From positions 203,882 to 267,881 of the forward strand of contig NZ_LMUX01000017.1 in NCBI RefSeq assembly GCF_009765705.1: a DNA stretch of 64,000 nucleotides. Direction: 5' to 3'. The notes beneath the pieces are model-generated. The model had not been told where the DNA came from. It saw only the letters and a list, made by a program, of their open reading frames with translations, and made no database searches. The stretch comes from Burkholderia sp. L27(2015). GTDB lineage: Bacteria > Pseudomonadota > Gammaproteobacteria > Burkholderiales > Burkholderiaceae. Position 1 is the first letter of the stretch, and each line of letters starts with the position of its first letter. Positions 9,744 to 18,399 of the stretch are shown piece by piece. A program made the translations under genes and the position numbers.

Positions 9744-10331
9744 ATGCTGCCTCTAAACAATCCCAATCCGGACGTTTCAAACCCTCTTGCCCGGCCGCTG
9801 CCCGCGCATTTGCGATTACGCGATGCAACGCTCGCCGATCTGCCGGCCATCGTCGACATTTATAACTCCACCGTGCCGATGCGTACCGTCACGGCCGACA
9901 CCGAGCCGGTATCGACCGAAAGCCGCCTGCCATGGTTTCACGCGCACGGGCCGCAGACACGGCCGTTGTGGGTCGCGCAGCGCACCGATACCGACCAACT
10001 CGACGGCTGGGTCAGCTTTTCCGACTTCTATGGCCGACCCGCTTACCGGGCGACCGCCGAAGTCAGTATTTATCTGGCAGAAACCGCGCGCGGCAGCGGG
10101 CTCGGGCGCACCTTGCTCGCACAGGCCTTGGCGGCGGCTCCAGGCCTTGGTATTTCAACCGTGCTCGGTTTTATTTTTGGCCACAACGAACCTAGCCTGC
10201 GCCTGTTCCGCAGCTTCGGCTTCACGCCCTGGGGCACGCTCGAGCGCGTCGCGGTGCTCGACGGTATCGAGCGCGACCTGATCATCATGGGTCGACGGGT
10301 CGACAACACGACGGGTCGACAACACGATTAA
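9744..10331 (+). CDS. GNAT N-acetyltransferase, phosphinothricin-acetyltransferase (Pat/YwnH)-like
   Basis: A 195-residue GNAT enzyme. The start of the fold '[19 protein letters not shown]' and the later '[20 protein letters not shown]' are typical of Pat/L-amino-acid N-acyltransferases, and the acetyl-CoA loop is [11 protein letters not shown]. Likely substrates in the family are methionine sulfone/sulfoximine or phosphinothricin, but this cannot be fixed here. The C-terminal tail is made by a 16-bp tandem duplication (10297-10312 and 10313-10328). It lies between holB and tatD. Confidence 0.85.
   Translation: MLPLNNPNPDVSNPLARPLPAHLRLRDATLADLPAIVDIYNSTVPMRTVTADTEPVSTESRLPWFHAHGPQTRPLWVAQRTDTDQLDGWVSFSDFYGRPAYRATAEVSIYLAETARGSGLGRTLLAQALAAAPGLGISTVLGFIFGHNEPSLRLFRSFGFTPWGTLERVAVLDGIERDLIIMGRRVDNTTGRQHD
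10297..10328. repeat. 16-bp tandem duplication at the 3' end of the GNAT gene
   Basis: Two adjacent copies of 'gggtcgacaacacgac', differing only in the last base. The unit is not a multiple of three, so the copies are read in different frames, and the duplication sets the last ten residues and the stop. Confidence 0.85.
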
Positions 10332-10360
10332 ACCCGTTCTCCATGCGAGCACGCGGGTTT
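10330..10360 (+). terminator. Possible hairpin between the GNAT gene and tatD
   Basis: Arms AAACCCG and CGGGTTT pair around a 17-base loop that can itself form CTC/GAG. The 3' arm ends in TTT but there is no long T run, so it is at best a weak terminator or attenuator. Confidence 0.3.
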
Positions 10361-10381
10361 AACGCTTATAGGATTTGGACC

Positions 10382-11176
10382 ATGTTTATCGATTCGCATT
10401 GCCATATCAACTTCGAAGGACTGGTCGAGCGACTCGATCAGTTGCTCGACAACATGCGGATGAATTCGGTAACCCACGCGCTGTGCGTGAGCGTCGATCT
10501 GGAATCTCTGCCGTCGGTACTGGCGGTGGCCGAGCGTTACCCGAACATTTACGCTTCGGTCGGCGTACATCCGGACCACGAGAATTGCGCCGAACCGAGC
10601 GTCGCGCAACTGGTCGAACTGTCGCAGCACCCGAAGGTCGTGGCGATCGGCGAGACCGGGCTCGATTACTACCGGCTCGAAGGACGCACGCTCGACGAAA
10701 TGGAATGGCAGCGCGAGCGTTTTCGCACGCATATCCGCGCCGCACGGGCAGTCGACAAACCGTTGATCATCCACACGCGCTCGTCGGCCGAAGACACGTT
10801 GCGCATTATGCGCGAGGAAGGCGCCGATGCACCGGGCGGCGTGATGCATTGTTTCACCGAGAGCTGGGAGGTCGCGCAGGGCGCCTTGGCGTTGAATTTT
10901 TATATTTCGATTTCGGGCATCGTGACATTCAAGAGCGCGACACAACTGCAGGACGTTGCACGCCGCGTGCCGCTCGAACGATTGCTGATCGAAACAGATT
11001 CGCCGTATCTGGCGCCGGTGCCGTTTCGGGGCAAGACCAATGAGCCGGCTTATGTCAGCCATGTTGGGCGTTTCATGGCAAAACTGCGCGAAAGCTCGGA
11101 TGAAGCGATTGGAACTGCCACCAGCCAGAATTTCTTCAATCTTTTCAAACCGTTGGAGCTTGTTTCAATGATTTGA
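10382..11176 (+). CDS. TatD-family metal-dependent deoxyribonuclease
   Basis: A 264-residue TIM-barrel hydrolase of the TatD family (3'-5' DNase/RNase or D-aminoacyl-type repair roles). Metal ligands are visible: HCH at 6-8, GETGLDYY, the IIHTR strand with its His, MHCF, and ETDSPYLAP with the final Asp. I chose ATG 10382 with AGGA at 10370-10373 upstream; the frame is open further back but that would overlap the hairpin. It ends the mltG-tmk-holB cluster, whose order is conserved in Burkholderiaceae. Paralogues TatD, YcfH and YjjV cannot be separated with certainty; position favours the YcfH type. Confidence 0.9.
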   Translation: MFIDSHCHINFEGLVERLDQLLDNMRMNSVTHALCVSVDLESLPSVLAVAERYPNIYASVGVHPDHENCAEPSVAQLVELSQHPKVVAIGETGLDYYRLEGRTLDEMEWQRERFRTHIRAARAVDKPLIIHTRSSAEDTLRIMREEGADAPGGVMHCFTESWEVAQGALALNFYISISGIVTFKSATQLQDVARRVPLERLLIETDSPYLAPVPFRGKTNEPAYVSHVGRFMAKLRESSDEAIGTATSQNFFNLFKPLELVSMI

Positions 11177-11251
11177 CCTTAAGCTTCAACGACGCGGGGC
11201 GAGCACACTTCTGAAGCCAGAATTAAATCTATATAAATCATAAGGTTAGAT

Positions 11252-12022
11252 ATGATTATGCAAGTAATATCTCAAATAAAAGCTTTGTGCGCAATCGCGC
11301 GCAATCGCGTGGCTCGTACTTGTAGCCCGCGTCGGAAGGCTGTACAGGCACTGGCCATCGCAGCCGCCATGCTGCTGCATGCGGATTTCGCCGCAGCGCT
11401 TTCACCCGTCGAGCAGTTGGTCAAGGACGCAACGTTTAACGACGTCAAAGGCGTCAAACAAGCGATAGCAAAAGGCATGGACCCGAACACCGTGGACAAA
11501 ACCGGGACGCCGCTATTGATGATCGCCGCGCGCGAAAAATCCGACGACGTCGCGATACTGCTGATCAACAACCCGAAAACCGATGTCGACGCGCTGGATG
11601 CAGCCCAAGAGAATGCATTGATGTTCGCCGCGCTCAACAACGACTTGCCGCTGGTCAAGGCGTTGATCGACAAGGACGCGGAAGTCAACAAACAGGGCTG
11701 GACGCCGCTGCATTACGCGGCCACTTCGAGCGCTGACGAGATCATCAAGCTATTGCTCGATGAGTCCGCGTATGTGGACGCCGCCTCGCCCAATGGCACC
11801 ACGCCGTTGATGATGGCAGCCCGGGCCGGGTCGGTTTCGACCGTTAATGTCCTGTTGGATGGCGGAGCCGATCCCACGCTGAAGAACCAACTGGGCATCA
11901 GTGCCGCCGATTTTGCGCGGCAAAATAACAATACCGATCTGGCCAATGCGCTGGATGCACGAGCGCACGAGGTGCTTGATCAGCGCGCGAAGAAAGCCGC
12001 TGCACCGAAGACGGGCGGCTAA
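11252..12022 (+). CDS. Exported ankyrin-repeat protein
   Basis: A 256-residue protein with a long, basic N-region and a hydrophobic core (about 31-50) ending in 'ADFAAALS', so probably a secretory signal. At least four ankyrin repeats follow from about residue 65 to 230; each has the 'TPLMxAA ... LLxxGADP' frame (for example WTPLHYAA and LLDGGADPTLKN). Ankyrin repeats bind other proteins, and periplasmic versions are often linked to oxidative-stress enzymes, but the partner here is unknown. AAGG at 11242-11245 precedes ATG 11252; a second ATG at 11258 is possible. Confidence 0.83.
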   Translation: MIMQVISQIKALCAIARNRVARTCSPRRKAVQALAIAAAMLLHADFAAALSPVEQLVKDATFNDVKGVKQAIAKGMDPNTVDKTGTPLLMIAAREKSDDVAILLINNPKTDVDALDAAQENALMFAALNNDLPLVKALIDKDAEVNKQGWTPLHYAATSSADEIIKLLLDESAYVDAASPNGTTPLMMAARAGSVSTVNVLLDGGADPTLKNQLGISAADFARQNNNTDLANALDARAHEVLDQRAKKAAAPKTGG

Positions 12023-12148
12023 GGAAGTTTTTATTGCCATCGCCGCGATGAAAAATGTTTCCTGATTGTAGGAGGGCTGTAATACGATAGCGTCGCCCCG
12101 GTCAAGTCGGAAAACCGACAAGACTCAACTATCCAGCCCGTCCGGACC

Positions 12149-14602
12149 ATGCGTGATGTTCTCTATGGCGAACCGGATCAGCATACTGGCGCATCGATGC
12201 GGACAGCGACTCTCGATCTCCTCCATCTCATAACAACCGCAATCCGTTGGGGTGACCCGGGCGCCGCGTATCGACCGCGTCGTCCTGGTCGGTGGGCCAG
12301 GATTGTGGCCATATTTGCGGCCCTGGCCCTGGCTAGCTCCGTCGCGACCGCCAGCGACCAGCTCGCAGGACGCAGCGTGCGTGCGCCAACGTTTGCGTTT
12401 TACTATGGCGCCAATCCGCCCGTGGCCGAGCTTTCCTCATTCGATGCGGTCGCGGTCGAGCCGACCAGCAGTTTCGATCCGCGTCAGGCGCAGACACCGA
12501 ATACCGCATGGTTTGCGTATGTCAGCGTCGGCGAGGTGCTGGCAAGCGCGGATTATTTCAAAGACATTCCGAAGGACTGGCTGGTTGGCTCCAACTCGGC
12601 CTGGAACTCCGCCGTGGTGAACCAGACGGCACCCGGCTGGCCGCAGTTTTACGTCAATCATGTGATCGCGCCGCTATGGGACAAAGGCTATCGAGGCTTT
12701 TTCCTCGACACCCTCGATTCCTATCAGCTTTACGCCAAAACCGATGCCGATCGCGCCAGCGCACAAGCCGGGCTGGTAGCGGTCGTCAACGCCATCAAGC
12801 ACCGCTATCCGCGCGCGCGGCTGATCTTCAATCGCGGTTTCGAAATCCTTCCGCAAGTTCATGAGCAGGTCTATGCGGTAGCTTTCGAGTCGCTGTTCCA
12901 AGGCTGGAATCAGGCGGATAAACGCTACGCCGAGGTGCCGCAAGCGGACCGCGACTGGCTGATGGCACAAGTCAAGATGGTCAACAGCTATGGCTTGCCC
13001 GCGATCGCTATCGACTATTGCGCGCCGGGTGACCGCGACTGCGCCCGCGCCACGGCGACGAAGATCAAGGCGTTGGGCGTAATCCCCTACATCACCGATC
13101 CGCTATTAAGTACTGTCGGGCTCGGCTCGATCGAAACGATGCCACGTAGTGTGCTGGTCTTGCAGGACGGATTGCCCACGGCAGGTCCAGAAGCTTCTGC
13201 GGGTCTACGGACTTCCGACGGGCCGCATTCGCTTTCCGCTGCGCTCGGTTACCTCGGCTATCGGACCGAATTCGCCGACATCGCGCAGCCGTTGCCCGAT
13301 GACGTGAGCCGCGATCGCTACGCCGGCATCGTGGTCCGAATGAACAGCGACTCGCCGCGCCCGGACGCGCTGCGCGCCTGGATTACGCACGCGACTGATG
13401 CGGGCCTGCCGATCGCGATGCTCGACCGTTCGATTGTGCCGCCCGTCGCATCGTTGCAGCAGGCCTTGCGTCTGCCGTCGATGCCGGTGCCGGACATCAC
13501 CACCGAGAACGGTCGTCGCCTGATGACTGCGCGCGTCGATGGCGACGGGTTTACGAGCAAAGCCGCATTCAAGGATGCGTGGGGCAGTGTTTATTCGGGC
13601 GACGTTCTCTATCGCGTGATACAGAAATACGGTTTCCCGACCACGGTTTCGGTCGTCGACAATGCGAGTTCAAACGAAGATCCGCTCAAGACATTGACGC
13701 CCGCCTTGCGCGCCACGGCGAAAAAAATATTCGCGCTACCCAACGTCGAGATGGCCGCTCATTCGTCTTCCGATTCGTCTTCCAGCGCATCTTCCACGAC
13801 GGTCAACGGCAATGGCGCACCCACCATGCTGTCGCGGCTAGGGTCGCTCTCCGGTCTTGATAGCGCGCTCGCGACGTTTCAACGGACCGACGAGCCTATC
13901 CGTTTCGAGCCTGTGGATGTGCGTTACTCGATGCTAGCAGGGAGCCAGTACGCTTTCGTACAAACACTAGATACGATGTACGACACGCTGTCCCGCCAGC
14001 CGCTCAATCCTATTTTTTCATCGGAATATGCTGCCAAAGCCATCGACTTCGACCGCGTAGCGATCGCTCGGGACGGGGATACATGGCAAGTCCGCGACGC
14101 TGGTTATTTGCGTACGGTGCGGCTCGCGCCGGGCCAGGCGCCTGAGTTGGCCGATAGCGTCGGTGTGGCTGGCTACGCGCCAGGACCGGGAGGCGTCTAC
14201 GTCAATCTCACCGGAGCTCAGGCTCGTTTCAACGTGATCGAGACGCGCGCCGGGATGCCCGACCCGAACGCGGGAATTGCCTATCTCCAGCAGGCCAACG
14301 GCTCGATCGCCGATTTCACACGCAAGCCGAACGGTTTGAGCTTCGACTTGCGCACTTACGTGGCACCCAACTTTACGCTCGCCAACGCGCGAGCTTGCCG
14401 CGTGACCGCCAACGGCCGTACGCTCAACCCGCTCGCGCCTAAAGCCGAGGCGGGCGGGACGACGGAGGTGGCAACGGGGGTGGCAACGGGGGTGGCAACG
14501 GGGGTGGCAACGGGGGTGGCAACTTACGCGCTCAAGCGAGTCATGGAAAACACGAACAAGCCAGGGCAGGTGACCCGGATCGATGTGGAATGCGCGGGCT
14601 GA
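12149..14602 (+). CDS. PelA-like protein: GH114-type hydrolase domain plus deacetylase-like domain
   Basis: An 817-residue exported or membrane-anchored protein (hydrophobic segment about 49-68). Residues 75-325 resemble the TM1410/GH114-type endo-polygalactosaminidase domain of PelA: FFLDTLDSY with Asp187 and AFESLF with Glu247 are the expected acidic residues. From about 460 the PelA-like deacetylase signature DGDGF (464-468) appears, and 'MAAHSSSD' supplies His538, but where a second metal His would be expected (H-x3-H) there is Asp542, next to a Ser-rich stretch. Near the C-terminus a GVAT repeat (from residue 774) is encoded by 12-bp tandem repeats. No other pel genes are nearby. The start is uncertain; an internal ATG at 12197 is an alternative. 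Confidence 0.75.
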   Translation: MRDVLYGEPDQHTGASMRTATLDLLHLITTAIRWGDPGAAYRPRRPGRWARIVAIFAALALASSVATASDQLAGRSVRAPTFAFYYGANPPVAELSSFDAVAVEPTSSFDPRQAQTPNTAWFAYVSVGEVLASADYFKDIPKDWLVGSNSAWNSAVVNQTAPGWPQFYVNHVIAPLWDKGYRGFFLDTLDSYQLYAKTDADRASAQAGLVAVVNAIKHRYPRARLIFNRGFEILPQVHEQVYAVAFESLFQGWNQADKRYAEVPQADRDWLMAQVKMVNSYGLPAIAIDYCAPGDRDCARATATKIKALGVIPYITDPLLSTVGLGSIETMPRSVLVLQDGLPTAGPEASAGLRTSDGPHSLSAALGYLGYRTEFADIAQPLPDDVSRDRYAGIVVRMNSDSPRPDALRAWITHATDAGLPIAMLDRSIVPPVASLQQALRLPSMPVPDITTENGRRLMTARVDGDGFTSKAAFKDAWGSVYSGDVLYRVIQKYGFPTTVSVVDNASSNEDPLKTLTPALRATAKKIFALPNVEMAAHSSSDSSSSASSTTVNGNGAPTMLSRLGSLSGLDSALATFQRTDEPIRFEPVDVRYSMLAGSQYAFVQTLDTMYDTLSRQPLNPIFSSEYAAKAIDFDRVAIARDGDTWQVRDAGYLRTVRLAPGQAPELADSVGVAGYAPGPGGVYVNLTGAQARFNVIETRAGMPDPNAGIAYLQQANGSIADFTRKPNGLSFDLRTYVAPNFTLANARACRVTANGRTLNPLAPKAEAGGTTEVATGVATGVATGVATGVATYALKRVMENTNKPGQVTRIDVECAG
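14468..14523. repeat. 12-bp tandem repeat coding for Gly-Val-Ala-Thr
   Basis: Four complete copies of gtggcaacgggg plus a partial fifth. The copies are identical, and a whole-unit change keeps the frame, so copy number could vary between strains without breaking the gene. Confidence 0.92.
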
Positions 14603-14635
14603 ACGCCCGAAGGCTGCTTCAATCAGCCCGCTAAA

Positions 14636-15514
14636 TCAGCCCGGCTCCGAAGCCGCTGGCGCGCTAGGCAAACCCGGACGCAACGCGGGCCGCTTTGTTC
14701 GCCGCGAACGGATACGCCCGCGTTCCGACAAGCGCATTAACTGTCGCAACGCCAGCATCGCGCCAATAGCCTCGAGCAGCGCCGCGGGCACCCACATGAT
14801 CAATCCACCCAGGCTTTGGTCGACCAGCGGCGCCATGTTATAAGCGCGCCCGCACAGAGAAAAGATTGGATACAGATCAGTCTGCGTGAAGGTGATATAA
14901 GCACCGGCGATGATCTGCGGTGTCATCGTGATGGCGGGCGACATCACTCGCATCCCGGGACGCATGCGCCCGGGCGGGCTGGGCCGGTGGTCCAATAGCA
15001 TGTACCAATACATCAAACCGCTGATGGAGACCGACCAGTTCATCAAGACGTAGAGTCGCCAGTCGAGCATCGAGACGAACTGGATCGAAGGCACCAGCCA
15101 TATCAGCACCGAAATCAGGAACAGCAGCGATACCAGCGTCGGGTTCATGACCACGGCACTGGTGCGGCGCCATGCCGTCGTGTGTTCAGCTCGACGCAGG
15201 GCAGTACGCCAGCGGCGTGGCAGGCCTGCGCGCATCACCATTCCGGGAAAAGCGGACATGATGATCAACGGAGCCAGGTGGTGCAGGACCAGATGCTGGA
15301 TCCGGTGCATGAAGAACTCATGCTCGGCGTAGTAATCGAGACGGGTGTGCAACGAGAGATAAAAAAGTGCAAAACCGGTCCAGAACGCGATTTGCCGAGC
15401 GACGCTGACCGCCTGGCGCCGACTGCCGCGCAGGAACAATAGCCCCGCCGCGATAAACAGCAGGACCAGAGGCGGGGACGGTTCCCAAGGGGTCAGGAGA
15501 TCAAGCAAGGACAT
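14636..15514 (-). CDS. CtaG (caa3-type) family cytochrome c oxidase assembly-like membrane protein
   Basis: A 292-residue polytopic membrane protein with about six or seven hydrophobic helices. It carries the family's His-rich helix FFMHRIQHLVLHHLAP (His70, His74, His78, His79), a plausible copper or haem site, plus 'MYWYMLLDHRPSP'. This is the caa3_CtaG (PF09678) family, distinct from the copper chaperone Cox11, which is also called CtaG. The ATG at 15514 gives the normal N-terminus just before the first helix; the frame is open to 15601. It converges with the PelA-like gene, 33 bases apart. No oxidase genes are nearby. Confidence 0.83.
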   Translation of the reverse strand: MSLLDLLTPWEPSPPLVLLFIAAGLLFLRGSRRQAVSVARQIAFWTGFALFYLSLHTRLDYYAEHEFFMHRIQHLVLHHLAPLIIMSAFPGMVMRAGLPRRWRTALRRAEHTTAWRRTSAVVMNPTLVSLLFLISVLIWLVPSIQFVSMLDWRLYVLMNWSVSISGLMYWYMLLDHRPSPPGRMRPGMRVMSPAITMTPQIIAGAYITFTQTDLYPIFSLCGRAYNMAPLVDQSLGGLIMWVPAALLEAIGAMLALRQLMRLSERGRIRSRRTKRPALRPGLPSAPAASEPG

Positions 15515-15730
15515 GGAGATTGCGCTGCGACCCTGGCGGGACGCGATACCGGTGAAAGTCGTCCGCCATTTTACCAGTGCGCACGACGATAGGCGCAGCA
15601 TGCGGGTATTTGCCGCAGAATCGGCCGATCGGGGTGCAGCGGGACGGGCAAACGCGTGGCGAACTCACGGCGAACTCACCGCAAATGCGGGGCAAATCTG
15701 CCGCAAATTCGTGGCCAACCCGCTACCGGA

Positions 15731-16780
15731 TCAAGCCGTCGCGGTAGCGGGCGAGCCGGTCCAATCCAGAATGACTTTGCCGCTTTGCCCCGATAGCATT
15801 GCCGCAAATCCGGCCTCGTAATCATCGACCGAGAAGCGATGCGTGATGATAGGCGAGAGGTCCAGTCCGCTTTGCAGCATCGCGACCATCTTGTACCAGG
15901 TCTCGAACATCTCACGTCCGTAGATGCCTTTGATCTCCAGGCCCTTGAAGATCACCTGGTTCCAGTCGATCGCGGTATTGGACGGCGGAATGCCCAATAG
16001 CGCGATTTTGCCGCCGTGATTCATGTGTTCCAGCATATCGACGAACGCGCTCGGCACGCCCGACATTTCGAGGCCCACGTCGAAACCCTCGGTCATCTTC
16101 AGGTCGGCCATGACGTCGCGCAAAGGGGTCTGCGTCACGTTGACAGCTCGTGTGGCGCCCATCTTGCGTGCCAAGTCGAGCCGGTATTCATTCACGTCGG
16201 TAATCACCACGTTGCGGGCACCGACATGGCGTGCAATCGCGACCGCCATGATGCCGATCGGCCCCGCACCGGTAATCAGCACATCTTCGCCGACGAGGTT
16301 GAATGACAGTGCGGTATGGGTCGCGTTGCCGAACGGGTCGAAAATCGATGCCATTTCGTCGGAAATATCGTCGGGGATGTGGAATGCGTTGAAAGCCGGG
16401 ATCACGAGATACTCGGCGAATGCGCCCTCGCGATTCACGCCCACGCCAACCGTGTTACGGCACAAATGGCGCCGCCCAGCACGGCAGTTGCGACAAAATC
16501 CGCAGGTAATGTGGCCCTCACCGGAAACCCGGTCGCCGAGCTTGAATCCGCGCACCTCCTGGCCCATTTCGACGATTTCGCCGACATATTCGTGGCCGAC
16601 GTGCATCGGGACCGGCACCGTCTGGCGGGCCCATTCGTCCCATTTCCAGATATGGATATCGGTGCCGCAAATCGCGGTTTTACGGATGCGTATCATCACA
16701 TCGTTGTGCCCGACCTCGGGTTTCTTCACGCGGGTCAGCGTGAGACCGGGCGCGGCTTCTAGTTTGGCAAGTGCTCTCAT
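15731..16780 (-). CDS. tdh: L-threonine 3-dehydrogenase
   Basis: A 349-residue zinc medium-chain dehydrogenase that oxidises L-threonine to 2-amino-3-ketobutyrate with NAD+. The catalytic zinc site has Cys38, Thr40 and His43 and the HE pair 63-64; the structural zinc site has Cys93, Cys96, Cys99 and Cys107. The Rossmann motif GAGPIG is present. ATG 16780 matches the conserved N-terminus MRALAKL and has GGGAG upstream; an upstream ATG at 16795 would add five residues. It lies 53 bases after kbl, the classical kbl-tdh operon. Confidence 0.96.
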   Translation of the reverse strand: MRALAKLEAAPGLTLTRVKKPEVGHNDVMIRIRKTAICGTDIHIWKWDEWARQTVPVPMHVGHEYVGEIVEMGQEVRGFKLGDRVSGEGHITCGFCRNCRAGRRHLCRNTVGVGVNREGAFAEYLVIPAFNAFHIPDDISDEMASIFDPFGNATHTALSFNLVGEDVLITGAGPIGIMAVAIARHVGARNVVITDVNEYRLDLARKMGATRAVNVTQTPLRDVMADLKMTEGFDVGLEMSGVPSAFVDMLEHMNHGGKIALLGIPPSNTAIDWNQVIFKGLEIKGIYGREMFETWYKMVAMLQSGLDLSPIITHRFSVDDYEAGFAAMLSGQSGKVILDWTGSPATATA

Positions 16781-16833
16781 GTAGAGGGCTCCCATTCAGT
16801 GCTGAGGGTAATAATGCGGTGACGCCCGGCGCG

Positions 16834-18042
16834 CTAGGCTCCCGGAATCGCTCCGAGCATGCGGCCGACCCGTGTGAAAGCCGCCACCACCTGGTCGATT
16901 TGCGCCGGACTATGCGCGGCACTCATCTGCGTGCGTATCCGGGCGCGTCCCTTGGGCACAACCGGGTACGAAAATCCAATCACGTATATCCCTTCGGTCA
17001 GCAGGGCTTCAGCCATGCGTCCGGCCAATTGCGCATCCCCGAGCAGTACGGGAATGATCGGATGTTGCCCCGGAACCAGCGTAAAGCCTGCGGCACTCAT
17101 GCCGTCACGAAAACGTTCCGCGTTCTGGCGCACGCTGTGGCGTAGTTGCAACCCTTCATCGCTGGCAAGAAGCTCCAGCACGCGAATCGAGGCTGCCGCG
17201 ATGCTGGGCGCGAGCGAGTTCGAGAAAAGGTAAGGGCGCGAGCGCTGGCGCAATAACTCGACGACTTCGCGACGCGCCGCGACGTAGCCGCCCGATGCAC
17301 CGCCCAGGGCCTTGCCCAGGGTGCCGGTGAGGATATCGATGCGGCCTTCGACGCCGCAAAGTTCCGGCGTGCCTCGACCGTTTTCACCGACAAAGCCCAC
17401 CGCGTGGGAATCGTCCACCATCACCAGCGCGCCATAACGATCCGCCAGATCGCAAATCGCGCCCAGGTTGGCGATGATGCCGTCCATCGAGAATACGCCA
17501 TCGGTGGCGATCAGCTTGAAGCGCGCACCCGCGGCGTCGGCCGCCTGCAGTTGCGCTTCGAGATCGCTCATATCGTTGTTTTGATAGCGGTAGCGGCGTG
17601 CTTTGCAAAGCCGCACGCCATCGATGATGCTCGCGTGATTGAGCGCATCGCTGATGACGGCATCGGATTCGTCCAGCAATGTTTCAAAAAGGCCGCCGTT
17701 CGCATCGAAACAACTGGAGTAGAGAATCGTATCCTCGAAACCTAAGAAGGCCGCCAGACGGTCTTCGAGCGTCTTGTGCACGCTTTGCGTACCGCAGATG
17801 AAACGCACTGAAGCCATGCCGAAACCATCGGCGTCCAAGCCGTCCTTGGCCGCCTGGATCAGGCGTGCGTCGTCAGCGAGACCGAGATAGTTATTTGCGC
17901 AGAAATTGAGAACCTGCTGGCCTGCCGCAAGTCGAATTTGTGGGGACTGAGGCGTTGCGATGACACGCTCGGATTTGTAGAACCCGTCCGCTTTGATCTG
18001 CGCGATGGTATCGCGCAAGTTTGATAGATAGCGTTCGCGCAT
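16834..18042 (-). CDS. kbl: 2-amino-3-ketobutyrate CoA ligase (glycine C-acetyltransferase)
   Basis: A 402-residue PLP enzyme of the alpha-oxoamine synthase family that splits 2-amino-3-ketobutyrate with CoA into glycine and acetyl-CoA. The PLP lysine is Lys244 in [11 protein letters not shown], and the cofactor Asp/His in [10 protein letters not shown] (Asp210, His213) are present. Length matches E. coli Kbl (398). It is first in the kbl-tdh operon, so together they turn threonine into glycine and acetyl-CoA. Confidence 0.96.
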   Translation of the reverse strand: MRERYLSNLRDTIAQIKADGFYKSERVIATPQSPQIRLAAGQQVLNFCANNYLGLADDARLIQAAKDGLDADGFGMASVRFICGTQSVHKTLEDRLAAFLGFEDTILYSSCFDANGGLFETLLDESDAVISDALNHASIIDGVRLCKARRYRYQNNDMSDLEAQLQAADAAGARFKLIATDGVFSMDGIIANLGAICDLADRYGALVMVDDSHAVGFVGENGRGTPELCGVEGRIDILTGTLGKALGGASGGYVAARREVVELLRQRSRPYLFSNSLAPSIAAASIRVLELLASDEGLQLRHSVRQNAERFRDGMSAAGFTLVPGQHPIIPVLLGDAQLAGRMAEALLTEGIYVIGFSYPVVPKGRARIRTQMSAAHSPAQIDQVVAAFTRVGRMLGAIPGA

Positions 18043-18399
18043 GGGGGAACCTTGATAATGAACTAAACGCTGGAATTATGCAGCTAAAGCAATATTTATT
18101 TTGTACTTTAGTAACAGTGGCAGACATTCATTATTCGGCTTGCTAGGATGCATCAACGACCCGTGTAAACACATCGTTACGAAGGTGGTAAGTATAGGTA
18201 TCGGACGTAGTCGAAAACGTGTGCGGGAAAGCACCGATGCTGACCCGCATACCAAACGACACAATCAAAGCGCAGGCGGGGACCAACCCAGGGAACCAGG
18301 GAACCGACCCATGCTTGCGCACCGTTGGACACGCGGCTCTCGACCCTGGGCTGCGCGGCAACCGTCCGGGCATATGTAGGGTGCAAGTTAGGAGGTGGC
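18043..18399. other. Divergent intergenic region kbl / prkA
   Basis: 357 bases without a gene between two divergent operons. It must hold both promoters, but I see no convincing -10/-35 pair, sigma-54 site or palindrome. Visible are AT-rich DNA near 18085-18110 and a short direct repeat 'cagggaac' near 18288-18305. The prkA end carries a near-perfect Shine-Dalgarno AGGAGGTGG at 18390-18398. Confidence 0.5.
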
